Part shown: positions 8,580-19,286 of the stretch, piece after piece
How the letters are laid out: each line of letters opens with the position of its first letter
How positions within the stretch are numbered: the stretch's first letter is position 1
DNA from: Streptomyces sp. NBS 14/10
GTDB taxonomy: Bacteria > Actinomycetota > Actinomycetes > Streptomycetales > Streptomycetaceae
Reading direction: 5' to 3'
DNA: 64,000 nt
Assembly (NCBI RefSeq): GCF_002224125.1
Contig: NZ_NCSM01000011.1
Span: 1-64,000 of the forward strand
The notes under the pieces: model-generated
Told to the model about the DNA's origin: nothing
Databases searched by the model: none
The model's input: only the letters and a program-made list of their open reading frames with translations
Position numbers and translations under genes: made by a program

Positions 8580-10802
8580 ATGGCCGGAATGAAGCTCTAT
8601 TCGCTCGAATCCAACGATCCGCCGCAGCTCGGCCCCTACCGGCTGCTGCGGCGGATCGCCACCGGCGGTATGGGCCGTATCTATCTCGCCCGACAGGCGG
8701 CCCCCGGGACCGACGCCGGCCCGGCCGGACCCACCGGAACCGTGGTGGACCACGGGCTCGTCGCGGTCAAGACGCTCCTCGCCGAGGGCTTCGTGAGCAA
8801 GCCGGACCGGGAGCGGTTCGCCCGCGAGGTGGAGCTGGCGGGGCGGGTGGAAAGCGCGTACACCGCCACGGTGCTCGACGCCAACGCCAAGGCGGAGCGC
8901 CCGTGGCTCGCCATCGAGTTCATACCGGCGCCCAGTCTGGGCGAACTCGTCGTCAACGCCGGTACGCTGCCCGCCGACGCGGTGCGCTGGGTCGCGGCCG
9001 GGGCCGCGCGGGCGCTGGTCGAGCTGCACGGACGGGGGGTCGTCCACCGGGACATCAAACCCCTGAACGTTCTGCTGCCCCATGACGGCCCCCGACTCAT
9101 CGACTTCGGCATCTCGCACGCCCACGACCACACCAGCTCGACGACGACCATCGGCACCTTCGCGTTCACATCGCCGGAGCAGGCGTGCGGCAAGAAGTCC
9201 ACCGCCGCATCCGATATGTACTCCCTGGGCGCCACGCTCTTCTTCCTCGCGGTCGGCCGCTCGCCGTACGAGCAGACCGACCACTCCTTCGGCATCCTCG
9301 CCCTCGTCCAGCGCGGCGAGCTCGATACGGACGGGCTGCCGCCGGAGCTGGAACCGCTGATCCTGCCCTTGCTGCGGGTCGACCCCGAGAGCCGTCCCAG
9401 CCCGTCCGACGTACTGCGGGACGTCCTCGCCGACGTCGGCCAAGTGTCGGCGGAGCCGAGGCTGCCGCAGACGTGGACCGCGTTGATCGAGGAGTACGCG
9501 GAGCAGGGACGCCAACTGCGCGACGGCACAGTGGACTTCGCTGCGGCCGAAGCGCCGACTCAGGTCAGGCCCGAGGGCACTGCGGAGCGCGCGGACGAGG
9601 CGATCAGCGAGATGCGCGAGCAGTTGGAGGCCCTGCGCAAACAGCGGGACGCCTTGGTGCGGGCGCAGGCCGAGGAGCAGGCCGAGGCGGAGGCGCGGGA
9701 GCTCGCGCGCCAGGAAGAAGAGGAGCGCAGGCGCCGGGAACAAGCGCGGAAGGAAGAGGCGGAGCGCAGGGAGCGGGAGCGCAAGGAGCAGGAGCGGAAG
9801 GAACGGGAGCGGAAGGAGAAGGAACGCAAGGAGCGTGAGCGGAAAGAACGCGAGCGCAAGGAGAGGCAACGCAGTGAACGCGAACGCGAGCGAATAGCGC
9901 GCGAGAAGACCGAGACCGCCGCCAAGAACAAGAGCACCAGCACGACATGGACGCCCAAGGCTCCGCCCAAGCCCGCAGCGGCCAAGGGGCCCGCCAAGAG
10001 TTCGGGTTCCTCGGAGGGCGTGGGCGCTCTGCTCCTGGTCGCGCTCGTCATCGGCGCCCTGATCTGGCATCCCTGGGACAAGAAGGACGACGACACCCCG
10101 AAGAGCAGCCCCTCCTCAGGTGTCACCCTCTCCAGCAGCAGCGGCACCACCAGCGGCGACGACGGTTCCTCCGACGACGACAGCGACAGCGGCACCGACA
10201 GCTACAGCTCCTCCAGTTCCTCCAGCTCGTCGAGCGGCGGCCTCGACGACACCGAGACCGAACCCGAACCGGAGACCACATCCCCCGAGCCCGAGCCCGA
10301 CCCCACCGAAGAGGCGTTCAAGGCCGTCTCGTACGGGGACTGCCTGGACGTCGTCGACACCGGCTACGGCGGCACCACCAAGTACGACTGGAGCGAGGAG
10401 GAGCCGAACACGACGTCCTGCGGCTACGGGACACGCGTGAAGGTCACCGGCACCACCGGCGACTGCCCGACCGGCGTGGGCAAGGCCACCTGGTCGTACT
10501 ACTCCACCAGCAGTGGCGAGCGGACCGAGCTCTGCCTCACCGGCCAGTACCGCCAGGGTGACTGCCTGCTCGCCAAGCACGAGGGCAACACCATCAGCAG
10601 CATCGCCATGCTGTCGTCCCCGAACTGCACGGACCGCCGGGTTCCCGTCCCGTACAACGAGATCCTGGTCGTCACGGACATCTACCGGGCGACGGGCGCC
10701 GGCGCCGAGGTCTGCCGCCACGGACAGTACGACTCCAACACGTACTGGTCCACGGAGGTGGACGACGGCGCGACGCAGCTGTGCGTGAAGGCGTACGACT
10801 GA
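8580..10802 (+). CDS. Receptor-like Ser/Thr protein kinase with charged helix and Cys-rich ectodomain
   Basis: A 740-residue protein. Residues about 18-290 form a Hanks-type kinase: GGMG glycine loop, VAVK lysine (K64), HRDIKPLN (D158), DFG (D175), and an activation loop with SSTTTIGT before a TSPEQ motif. Residues about 340-445 are an extreme E/K/R-rich run of KERERKE-type repeats expected to form a long single alpha helix or coiled coil. One membrane helix (GVGALLLVALVIGALIW, about 481-497) follows, then a Ser/Asp-rich linker and a C-terminal outside domain of about 200 residues with eight cysteines. It looks like a PknB-class transmembrane kinase sensing an outside signal. The ligand is unknown. 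GGGGAG lies 9 bases before the ATG. Confidence 0.92.
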   Translation: MAGMKLYSLESNDPPQLGPYRLLRRIATGGMGRIYLARQAAPGTDAGPAGPTGTVVDHGLVAVKTLLAEGFVSKPDRERFAREVELAGRVESAYTATVLDANAKAERPWLAIEFIPAPSLGELVVNAGTLPADAVRWVAAGAARALVELHGRGVVHRDIKPLNVLLPHDGPRLIDFGISHAHDHTSSTTTIGTFAFTSPEQACGKKSTAASDMYSLGATLFFLAVGRSPYEQTDHSFGILALVQRGELDTDGLPPELEPLILPLLRVDPESRPSPSDVLRDVLADVGQVSAEPRLPQTWTALIEEYAEQGRQLRDGTVDFAAAEAPTQVRPEGTAERADEAISEMREQLEALRKQRDALVRAQAEEQAEAEARELARQEEEERRRREQARKEEAERRERERKEQERKERERKEKERKERERKERERKERQRSERERERIAREKTETAAKNKSTSTTWTPKAPPKPAAAKGPAKSSGSSEGVGALLLVALVIGALIWHPWDKKDDDTPKSSPSSGVTLSSSSGTTSGDDGSSDDDSDSGTDSYSSSSSSSSSSGGLDDTETEPEPETTSPEPEPDPTEEAFKAVSYGDCLDVVDTGYGGTTKYDWSEEEPNTTSCGYGTRVKVTGTTGDCPTGVGKATWSYYSTSSGERTELCLTGQYRQGDCLLAKHEGNTISSIAMLSSPNCTDRRVPVPYNEILVVTDIYRATGAGAEVCRHGQYDSNTYWSTEVDDGATQLCVKAYD

Positions 10803-10846
10803 GGCGGCCGCGGTCCGGGGGCGGTGGCCTTAAGGACGCGGTGGCC

Positions 10847-12672
10847 TCAGGACGCGGTGGCGGCCGCGGCCGCGCGGCCCGTCTGGCGGCCGGAGAACAG
10901 ACAGCCCCCAGGAAGGTGCCCTCCAGGGAGCGGTAGCCATGGACACCGCCGCCGCCGAACCCCGCGACTTCTCCGGCCGCGTACAGACCGGATATGGTCG
11001 TTCCGGTGCTGTCCAGGACGCGGCCGGAGAGGTCGGTCTGCAGGCCGCCGAGGGTTTTGCGGGTGAGGATGTTGAGGCGTACGGCGATGAGGGGGCCGGC
11101 GCCGGAGTCCAGGATCTTGTGCGCCGGGGCGGTGCGGCTGAGTGAGTCCCCGGGGTAGTTGAGTGCGTTGCGGATGCCCATGACCTGGACGTCCTTGGTG
11201 TACGGGTTGTCGATCTCCCGGTCCCGGGCGTCGATCTGCCGTTTGAGGTCGGCGAGGTCGATGAGGTTGTCGCCGGTGAGTCTGTTCATGCCCGCGACGA
11301 GTTCGGGCAGCGTGGTCGCGACGATGAAGTCGGCGCCCTTCTTTGAACTTCTCGATCGGCTCGGGCGTCTGCCAGATCCGCGACAGCAGCTTCCAGATGT
11401 TCTTCTCGGTGAGGTCCGGATTCTGCTCGGAGCCAGAGAGCGCGAACTCCTTGGCGATGATCTTCTGGGTGGTGACGAACCAGGAGTAGTCGTAGCCGGA
11501 GTCGGTGATGGACTTGAGGGTGTGCGGGGTGTCGTAGCCGGGGATGTCGGGCGTGTTGAAGCGTTTGCCGGTGGCGTCGAACCACATGGACGAGGGGCCG
11601 GGCAGGATACGGATGCCATGGCCGGGCCAGATCGGGTCGTAGTTCCGCAGGCCCTCGGTGTAGTGCCACATGCGGTCCGGATTGACGATCCGCCCGCCCG
11701 CCTTCTCGGTGATCGCGAGCATGCGGCCGTCCACATGCGCGGGCACGCCCGTGACCATGAACTTCGGCGGGGTGCCGAGGCGGTCCGGCCAGTTCTGCCG
11801 TACGAGGTCGTGGTTGGCGCCGATACCACCCGGGTGACGATCACGACAGGGGCGCGGAGTTCGAAGTCGCCGACCACGGTGCGGGAGCTGGGCTTGTCGC
11901 GTGCGGCGTCGCTCGGTTCCAGGATGGCGCCGCGTACGCCGGTGACGGCGCCGCCGGTCGTCACGATGCCGTCGACGCAGTGCCGGAACTTGAAGGTCAC
12001 CTTGCCGCCCGCCACCGCGTCCCGCACCTTCTTCTCGAACGGCTCGACGACGGCCGGTCCGGTGCCCCAGGTGACATGGAAGCGGGGCACTGAGTTGCCG
12101 TGGCCGTCCGCGAGTCCGCCGCCGCGCTCGGCCCAGCCGACGATCGGGAACCAGCGCACACCCAGGCCGTACAGCCAGGACCGCTTCTCTCCGGCGGCGA
12201 AGTCCACATACGCCTCCGCCCACTTGTACGCCCAGTGGTCCTGGCCGGCCGGGTCGTCGATCCCGCGGTCGAAGCCGGCCGTGCCCAGCCAGTCCTGCCA
12301 GGCCAGTTCGCGGGAGTCCTTGATGCCCATGAGCCGCTGTTCCTCGGAGTCCACGAAGAACAGACCGCCGAAGGACCAGAACGCCTGCCCGCCCAGATTG
12401 CTCTCCGGCTCCTGGTCCAGGAGCAGCACCTTGCGCCCCGCCGCGGCCAGTTCGGCCGTGGCGACCAGCCCGGCCGGCCCGTGGCCCACCACGATCGCGT
12501 CCGCGTCCGCCGACGCCGCGGGGGCGGCGAAGGCCGGGACCGCCATCTGGGCGAGCGCGGCACCGGCGAGCACGCCACCCGCCACCGTCAGGGCGTGGCG
12601 GCGGCTGAGGCCGGCCGGGGACTCGGAACCGTGTCCGTGACGCGCTTCGGAGCTTTCTCTGCGGTTGTCCAT
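10847..12672 (-). pseudogene. Tat-exported FAD-binding dehydrogenase, three frameshifts
   Basis: The N-terminus has a twin-arginine signal (LSRRHALTVAGG) and an FAD Rossmann motif (VVGHGPAGLVATAEL). The rest matches fumarate-reductase/3-ketosteroid-dehydrogenase-type flavoproteins, ending YAAGEVAGFGGGGVHGYRSL...GGCLFSGRQTG. Reading requires three frame changes: one base missing near 11828-11834 (GG before IGANHD), one extra T near 11343-11345, and one C missing in the C run at 10905-10909. Between the first and second shifts the protein continues cleanly in another frame, so the parent was about 600 residues. All three shifts fall in short homopolymers, so sequencing error is possible. Start ATG has GGAAGG 6 bases upstream. 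Confidence 0.85.
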
Positions 12673-13025
12673 GGCTGCCTTCCGGAAAAAGGGGGGCTGA
12701 AGGTGCGGCAGATACGAGCGGGACTACCGAGGCGGCAAGGTGTTACCGACGGCAGCCCAGCGGGTGTCCGGCCGCCAGAGTGCTGCGTTTCAGTTCCGCC
12801 GCCTCCCTCGTACGGGTGAACTTCCGGTGTGGCATGGCCGCCCCACCCGGGCCGTCCCACCAGGCATCCCGCGCAGAAATCGCGCTTCCACCTGCCCGGG
12901 AGCAACCGAAACGTGATCAACAAGGGCTGCGGAACGGCAGTTGTCATCTCATAGACTCCCGGCGGCAGTTGATCTTCCTCACGGCCATCCCCGGACCTTT
13001 CCCGATCTCCCCTCAGGAGAGCCAT
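12673..13025. other. Divergent intergenic region before the PUFA-like operon
   Basis: About 350 bases separate the minus-strand flavoprotein from the lipid-synthase operon and must hold both promoters. I see no convincing -35/-10 pair, no palindromic operator and no coding sequence. The last 20 bases contain AGGAG for the synthase gene. Confidence 0.6.
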
Positions 13026-16000
13026 ATGCTGGCTGACGCCGTCGACAACCGGCTGGCCCGAAACCCGATCGCGATCGTGGGACTGGCGGGGCTCTTCCCG
13101 CAGGCGACGAACGTACGGGAGTTCTGGAACAACATCGTGGCCGGCACCGACTGCATCGAGGATGTCCCCGCATCCCGGTTCAGCGTCGACGACTACTTCG
13201 ACCCCGACCCCTTCGCCGAGGACAAGACCTACTGCCGGCGCGGCGGCTTCCTGCCCCCGTCCCGCTTCGACCCCCGCGAGTTCGGCATTCCGCCCAACAC
13301 ACTGGACGCCACCGGGCTGATCCAGCTGCTCAGCCTCCAGGTGGCCCAAGATGTGCTGCGGGACGCGGGGTGCGACGCCTCCACCTGGTACAACCCGGCG
13401 CGGACCGGGGTGGTGCTCGGAGTGTGCGGGGGCAGCTCCAGCATGATGCCGCTGGCGGCGCGGCTCCAGACGCCCGCGCTCAAGGAGGCGGTCCTCAGCT
13501 GCGGCCTGAGCGAGCGGGACGCCGAGGAGATCGCGCGCCGCTACACAGCGGCCTTCCCGTCGTGGACGGAGAACTCCTTCCCCGGCTTCCTGGGCAACGT
13601 CGTCTCCGGCCGGATCGCGAACCGTCTCAATCTCGGCGCGTTCAACGGCACTGTGGACGCCGCCTGCGCCAGCTCCCTCGCCGCGCTGCGGATGGCCGTC
13701 AGCGAGCTGGTCGGGCATCGCGCCGACCTCATGATCACCGGCGGGGCCGACGCGGACAACACCATCTTCTCCTTCATGTGCTTCAGCAAGACCCCGGCGC
13801 TGTCGCCGAGCGGCGAGATCCGCCCCTTCGACGAGGACGCCGACGGCACCCTCGTCGGGGAGGGCATCGGGATGCTGGCCCTCAAGCGGCTGGCCGACGC
13901 CGAGCGCGACGGCGACCGGGTCTACGCCGTCATCCGCGGCCTCGGCACCTCGAGCGACGGCCGGTCCCAGAGCATCTTCGCGCCCTGCGGAGACGGCCAG
14001 CTCACCGCGTTGCGCCGGGCCTACGAGGACGCCGACTGCCCGCCGTCCTCGGTCGGGCTGATCGAGGCCCACGGCACCGGCACCACCACGGGTGACGATG
14101 TGGAACTCGGCGCGCTCAACACCCTGATGGCAACGCCCGAGGACCGGCGGTACGCGGCGGTCGGCAGCGTGAAGTCCCAGATCGGGCACACCAAGGCGGC
14201 GGCCGGCGCGGCCGGGCTGATCAAGGCGGCGCTCGCCCTCCACCACAAGGTGCTGCCCGCCACCATCAACGTCCGTACCCCCAGCGCCGCGGCCCGGCAG
14301 GAGGACGCGGCGCTGTACGTCAACACCACCACCCGCCCGTGGATCCGCGACCCGCGCCGCTCGGTGCGCCGGGCGGGAGTGTCCGCGTTCGGCTTCGGCG
14401 GGGTCAATGTGCACGCCGTACTGGAGGAACACCAGCCCTCCAACGGCGCGACCGGCGCGACACGCACCCTCCACACCACCCCGCGAACCCACCTCTGGCA
14501 CGCCCCGACCCCCGAGGCGCTGCGCGCACTGCTCGAACGCGGCGAACACCCCGGCGCCCCCGACGAGATACCCGCCGAACACGCCCGTTTGGGCTTCGTC
14601 GCCACCGACGACGCCTGTCCCGACCTGCTCGCCAAGGCCATCGCGCAGTTCGGCGCCCACCCGGGCCTTGCTCACTGGACCCACGCGGACGGCATCTGGT
14701 ACCGCGCCACCGCGCGCCCCGCGGGTGGCAAGGTGGCGGCGCTCTTCGCCGGTCAGGGCAGTCAGTACGTCAACATGGGCCGCGAGGCGCTGCTCTCCGT
14801 ACCCCCGGTGCGCGCCGCCTTCGACGCGGCCAACGCCCCGTACGCGGACGGGAATCATGAGCTGCTGTCCGACGTCGTCTTCCCGGCGCCCGGTCGGGAC
14901 GGGAAGGACCTGCGGCGCGCCTCCGAGCGGCTGCGCCGCACCACCTACGCCCAGCCCGCCATCGGGGCGTTGTCGATGGGGCAGTTCCGCTATCTCTCCG
15001 AGCTGGGCTTCGCGCCGGACGGGGTGCTCGGCCACAGCTACGGCGAGCTGACCGCCCTGTGGGCCGCGGACAGCCTCGACGACACTGGTTTCCTCGCCAC
15101 CACGGCGGCCCGCGCCAAGGCGATGGCCCCGCCCGCCGACACCCCCGGGCACGACTCGGGCGCCATGGCGAGCGTACGCACCTCGGAAGCCCAACTGGAC
15201 GCCCTGCTCGGCGAGTTCCCCGAGCTGACGGTGTGCAACCGGAACGCGCCCGAGGTGGTGGTGGTCGGCGGTCCCACGGCCACCGTCGAGCGGTTCACCG
15301 CGGCCTGCGGCGAGCGCCGTATCCCGGCGCAGCGGCTGTCCGTCGAGGCGGCCTTCCATACCCCGCATGTCCAGCACGCCGTCGCCTCCTTCGCCCGCGA
15401 GATCGCCGACATCCCGCTCCGTACCCCGCGGGTTCCGGTGTACGCGAACACGCCGGGCGCGAGCTATGGCGACGGCCCCGAGGCGAACCGCGAGGTGCTG
15501 ACCCGGCAGGTCGTCAATACCGTCGACTTCGAGGCCAGGCTGCGGGAGATGTACGCGGACGGCTTCCGGGTCTTCGTGGAGTTCGGGCCCAAGCGCACGC
15601 TCTCCCACCTCGTCGAGCAGACGCTCGGCGATCAGGGAGTGGACATCGTCTGGACGGACATCGGCACCGGCGGCGACAGCGCGCTCGCCCTGAAGCAGGC
15701 CGCCGTCCAACTGACCGTTCTGGGACTGCCGCTGAGCGGTATCGACCGGTACGACGAGCCGGTGCCGACGCGCCCCGTCGCATCCGCGGTGACCCGGGTC
15801 CTCGACGGCCCGCAGTTCGCCACGATGGCCCGCCAGAAGGAATACGAGCGGGTCCTCGGCACGCCGTACCGGGTGGCGGGGTCCGCCGGCCGGGATCCGG
15901 AACCCGTCGCCGAGCCACGGCCCGTGGCCGCCGCTCACGACGATCCGCTGGGGCGCGCCGCGGCCGAACACCTGACGATGCACACCCGCTACCTCGACGG

Positions 16001-19000
16001 GCAGCTGCGGACCGCCGACCAGCTGGTTGGCCTGTTGAACGAGGGCGTCGGCGGCGGCTCGCCCGAAGCCGTCCTCTCCGGGATCACCGCCATCCGGGAC
16101 CACAGCCTGGCGCTCGGCGAGGCCCACGCCCGCGCCAGCGAGGTGCTGAGCGATCTGCTGCGTATGCCCACGGGCGCGACGCCGACGGGATACTCGCCCA
16201 ACAGCACATCCAACGGACATGCGCTCGAAGCGCCGTCGTACCCCGGTCCGCTCCCCTCGGTGGACGCGCCCCCGCAGGTCCCGCCCCCGGCCCAGCCCCT
16301 CGAAGGCGTCGTACTCGTCGAGCCCGGCGAAGCAGGTGAACCCGGTGAAGCCGACACCTCGACCGGTAAATCCGCGCTCGAAATGCTCCGCGACACCGAC
16401 TTCGACGCCGCGATCGACCCCGAGCTCCGCGCCGAGCTGGCCAACCTCGATCCCGTGGAGATCGAGCAGGTGATGCGCGAGGTGGTGGCCGAGAAGACCG
16501 GCTACTCGATCGACATGATCGATCCCGATATCGATCTGCAGACGGAGCTCGGCATCGACTCCCTCAAGCAGTTGGAGATCGCCTCCGAGCTCTGGCGCCG
16601 CTACCCGGTCTTCTCCCGAGAGGAGATCTTCCGCTTCACGGCGGCCCGCACGGTCAGGGACTTCGCCACGCTGATCCCCGAGGTGCTGAAGAATCCCACC
16701 ACCAATCTCCGCGTCGCCGCCTCCGTACCGCTGGGCCGGGCGCATATCGGCTGGCGTGCTCTGCCCGAACCGGACGTCCTGCTCGGCGCCTATGCCGAGC
16801 AGCCCCGCGCCGTACTGGTCGACGACGGCGGGGAGTTGAGCCACTGGATCGCCGCGGCGCTCCGGTCGCGTGGCTGGTGGGTCGGCCGGCTCGCGCTGCC
16901 CGGGACGGTTATCGCGTCCGGCGAGGCCGAACCGGACACCTGGCAGCCGGCCGACTGGGGCGAGGAGAGCCTGGCGGAGCAGGTCGGCCTGCTCGGCGCC
17001 GCCGTGCCGCGCCTCGACCTGTGTCTGCTCCCCTTCAGCCGGGACCCGGGGACCGACCGCGACGACACCGTGCGCGACGACACCGTACGCCGCCTGGCCC
17101 ACGCCGTCCTGGTCGCCAAGCATCTGCGTCAGCCGCTCGGCGGTGCGGCGGCCGACGGCACCCGCGCCGGGTTCGTCGCCGTCACCCGGCTCGACGGCGC
17201 GCTCGGCTACGGCGGCTCGGGCGGCGAGCCCGACCGGGCGCTGGCCGGCGGTGTCACCGGGCTGGTCAAGTCGCTGGCCCTGGAGGCGCCCGAGCTCTTC
17301 TGCCGAACGGTCGACCTGGCTCCCGAGCTGACCGAGGAGCAGGTCGGCGGCTGCCTCGCGGGCGAGATCGCCGACGCCGCCGTCGATCTGCACGAGGTGG
17401 CCCGCCACCCGGCCGGGCGCCGCACGCCGGTCCTGGTCGCCGAGCCGGTCCCGCTGGTCGCCGCGGCCGCACCGGACGACCGGGACGGGGCGATCGAGCC
17501 GCCCGCGGAGCTGACCGCCGACGACACCCTGCTGGTCACCGGCGGCGCGCGAGGCATCACCGCCTGGTGCGCCATCGCCCTCGCGCGGCAGGTGCGCTGC
17601 GGCTATCTGCTGCTCGGCAGCACACCGCTTGCGGACGAGCCGGACTGGGCAGCCGGACTCGACGGCCGGGACGAGCTGAAGGCCGCCGCCACCGACCAGC
17701 TGCGCGCCACCGACCAGCTGCGCGCCACCGACCAGGACCCGGAGGAGCAGGCCGCCGTCGAGCTGATCGCCCGGCAGGTCCGCGAGATCACCGCCGGGCG
17801 CGAGATCCGCGCCACCCTGGCCGCCCTGCGCGACGCGGGAGCCGAGGCCGAGTACATCGCCGTGGACCTGACCGACGCCGAGGCGGTGCGCACCGCGCTG
17901 CGCCCGCACGCCGACCGGGTCACCGGCGTCGTTCACGGGGCGGGCGTCCTCGCCGACCAGTTCCTCGCCGACAAGGATGCCGAGGGCGTCGGTCGGGTGG
18001 TCGGCACCAAGCTGACCGGCCTCGGCAACGTACTGGACGCGCTCGACGCCGAACGCCTCCGCCACCTCGTCGTCTTCACCTCCGTCTCGGGCATCTACGG
18101 AAACCTCCGACAGGCCGACTACGCCCTGGCCAACGAGGCGCTGAGCCGGTTCGTGTGCGCCTGGAAGGCCAGGCGTCCCGACCGCCATGCCACCGCCCTG
18201 GCCTGGGGGCCATGGGTCGGCGGTATGGCCACGCCCGGTGTCCAGAAGCTCTTTGTGCAGCACGGGGTGCCGCTGCTCGCCCGGGACACCGGCACCGGCT
18301 ACTTCACCGAGCAGATGAGCCCCGAGCACGCCGCGGACCTGGTGACGGTCATCGGCCCGCTGGAGCCCATGTACCGGCGGAGCGAGACGCTGCCGGCCGG
18401 CGGCGTGGTCGTGGAGCGGCGGCTGGCGGAGCTCGCCGCCGAGCCGCTGCTCACCGACCACCGCATCCACGGCTGGCCGGTGCTGCCCCTGACGGCCGCG
18501 GTCGGCTGGGGCGTACGCGCGGTGGAGGCGATGCACGGCGGGCAGCCCGTGGTCGAGTGCCGCGACTTCCAGATCAGCAAGGGGCTGGTCTTCGACGGCT
18601 CGGCGGAGGACGACCGCTTCCTGCTGTCGGTCACGCCGCCCGAGAGGTCCGAGGCGTCCGCGGCCGGGGACTCCGCCGCCATCGCCGTACGGCTCCGCAG
18701 CGAGCGGGAGGGCGCCGCGCCGGTGCTCCGCTTCGGCGGGGACTTCCTCCTCGAGAAGCGGGCCACCCAGCCGGCGCCGGACATCGAGCTGTCGCCGTAC
18801 GAGCTCCCCGACTTCGACCCGCAGACCCACGAGGCGTACGACGGCTTCCTCTTCCACGGGCCGACCCTGCGCGGTCTCGGGCCGATCCTGGAGGAGCAGC
18901 CTGGCAGGCTCGTCCTCGCCGTCCGGATGGCCGACCCGGCCTTCGGCCAGGGCGCCTTCGCCGGGGCCAGGTACAGCCCGGCGCTGGCCGATCTGCTGCT

Positions 19001-19286
19001 CCAGGCGGCGGCGCTGCTCGGCCGTCAGCGCCTCGGGCTGCTCTGTCTGCCGGTGTCGGTGGAGCGGGTCGAGCTCTTCGCGCCGCTGCCCGCGGACACG
19101 CCGTTCGTCCTCGTCGCCGAATCCGTCGAGGAGAGCCCCCTCCATCTGATCTGCACGGTCACGGCCTGCACCCCGGAGGGAAGGGTGCTCCAGCGGTGGG
19201 GCCGGATCGGCATGATCCTCACCTCGCCGGAGATGAAGGACAGCGGCATCTTCCTGCCCGCGGAGCGCGGGGGGCGAAATGGCTGA
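13026..19286 (+). CDS. PUFA-synthase-like (PfaA-type) multidomain synthase KS-AT-ACP-KR-DH
   Basis: A 2086-residue iterative fatty-acid/polyketide synthase. KS (about 13-460) is PfaA-like with Cys214 in DAACASS, His349 in EAHGTGTTTGD and His388 in GSVKSQIGHTKA. AT (about 570-880) has GHSYGE with Ser671. A single ACP (about 1120-1210) has the phosphopantetheine Ser1179 in GIDSLK. KR (about 1495-1760) has VTGGARGI. A C-terminal dehydratase-like double hot-dog (about 1800-2080) has DHRIHGWPVLPL with His1812. Canonical PfaA proteins carry several tandem ACPs; here only one. The start is set by AGGAG 8 bases upstream. It overlaps the next gene by 8 bases. The product is not predictable; a specialised lipid is likely. 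Confidence 0.92.
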   Translation: MLADAVDNRLARNPIAIVGLAGLFPQATNVREFWNNIVAGTDCIEDVPASRFSVDDYFDPDPFAEDKTYCRRGGFLPPSRFDPREFGIPPNTLDATGLIQLLSLQVAQDVLRDAGCDASTWYNPARTGVVLGVCGGSSSMMPLAARLQTPALKEAVLSCGLSERDAEEIARRYTAAFPSWTENSFPGFLGNVVSGRIANRLNLGAFNGTVDAACASSLAALRMAVSELVGHRADLMITGGADADNTIFSFMCFSKTPALSPSGEIRPFDEDADGTLVGEGIGMLALKRLADAERDGDRVYAVIRGLGTSSDGRSQSIFAPCGDGQLTALRRAYEDADCPPSSVGLIEAHGTGTTTGDDVELGALNTLMATPEDRRYAAVGSVKSQIGHTKAAAGAAGLIKAALALHHKVLPATINVRTPSAAARQEDAALYVNTTTRPWIRDPRRSVRRAGVSAFGFGGVNVHAVLEEHQPSNGATGATRTLHTTPRTHLWHAPTPEALRALLERGEHPGAPDEIPAEHARLGFVATDDACPDLLAKAIAQFGAHPGLAHWTHADGIWYRATARPAGGKVAALFAGQGSQYVNMGREALLSVPPVRAAFDAANAPYADGNHELLSDVVFPAPGRDGKDLRRASERLRRTTYAQPAIGALSMGQFRYLSELGFAPDGVLGHSYGELTALWAADSLDDTGFLATTAARAKAMAPPADTPGHDSGAMASVRTSEAQLDALLGEFPELTVCNRNAPEVVVVGGPTATVERFTAACGERRIPAQRLSVEAAFHTPHVQHAVASFAREIADIPLRTPRVPVYANTPGASYGDGPEANREVLTRQVVNTVDFEARLREMYADGFRVFVEFGPKRTLSHLVEQTLGDQGVDIVWTDIGTGGDSALALKQAAVQLTVLGLPLSGIDRYDEPVPTRPVASAVTRVLDGPQFATMARQKEYERVLGTPYRVAGSAGRDPEPVAEPRPVAAAHDDPLGRAAAEHLTMHTRYLDGQLRTADQLVGLLNEGVGGGSPEAVLSGITAIRDHSLALGEAHARASEVLSDLLRMPTGATPTGYSPNSTSNGHALEAPSYPGPLPSVDAPPQVPPPAQPLEGVVLVEPGEAGEPGEADTSTGKSALEMLRDTDFDAAIDPELRAELANLDPVEIEQVMREVVAEKTGYSIDMIDPDIDLQTELGIDSLKQLEIASELWRRYPVFSREEIFRFTAARTVRDFATLIPEVLKNPTTNLRVAASVPLGRAHIGWRALPEPDVLLGAYAEQPRAVLVDDGGELSHWIAAALRSRGWWVGRLALPGTVIASGEAEPDTWQPADWGEESLAEQVGLLGAAVPRLDLCLLPFSRDPGTDRDDTVRDDTVRRLAHAVLVAKHLRQPLGGAAADGTRAGFVAVTRLDGALGYGGSGGEPDRALAGGVTGLVKSLALEAPELFCRTVDLAPELTEEQVGGCLAGEIADAAVDLHEVARHPAGRRTPVLVAEPVPLVAAAAPDDRDGAIEPPAELTADDTLLVTGGARGITAWCAIALARQVRCGYLLLGSTPLADEPDWAAGLDGRDELKAAATDQLRATDQLRATDQDPEEQAAVELIARQVREITAGREIRATLAALRDAGAEAEYIAVDLTDAEAVRTALRPHADRVTGVVHGAGVLADQFLADKDAEGVGRVVGTKLTGLGNVLDALDAERLRHLVVFTSVSGIYGNLRQADYALANEALSRFVCAWKARRPDRHATALAWGPWVGGMATPGVQKLFVQHGVPLLARDTGTGYFTEQMSPEHAADLVTVIGPLEPMYRRSETLPAGGVVVERRLAELAAEPLLTDHRIHGWPVLPLTAAVGWGVRAVEAMHGGQPVVECRDFQISKGLVFDGSAEDDRFLLSVTPPERSEASAAGDSAAIAVRLRSEREGAAPVLRFGGDFLLEKRATQPAPDIELSPYELPDFDPQTHEAYDGFLFHGPTLRGLGPILEEQPGRLVLAVRMADPAFGQGAFAGARYSPALADLLLQAAALLGRQRLGLLCLPVSVERVELFAPLPADTPFVLVAESVEESPLHLICTVTACTPEGRVLQRWGRIGMILTSPEMKDSGIFLPAERGGRNG
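17691..17736 (+). repeat. 18-bp tandem repeat between ACP and KR regions
   Basis: The 18-base unit ACCGACCAGCTGCGCGCC occurs twice in full and then partially, giving TDQLRA repeats in a surface-type charged stretch just after the KR glycine-rich motif. It stays in frame. Confidence 0.85.
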
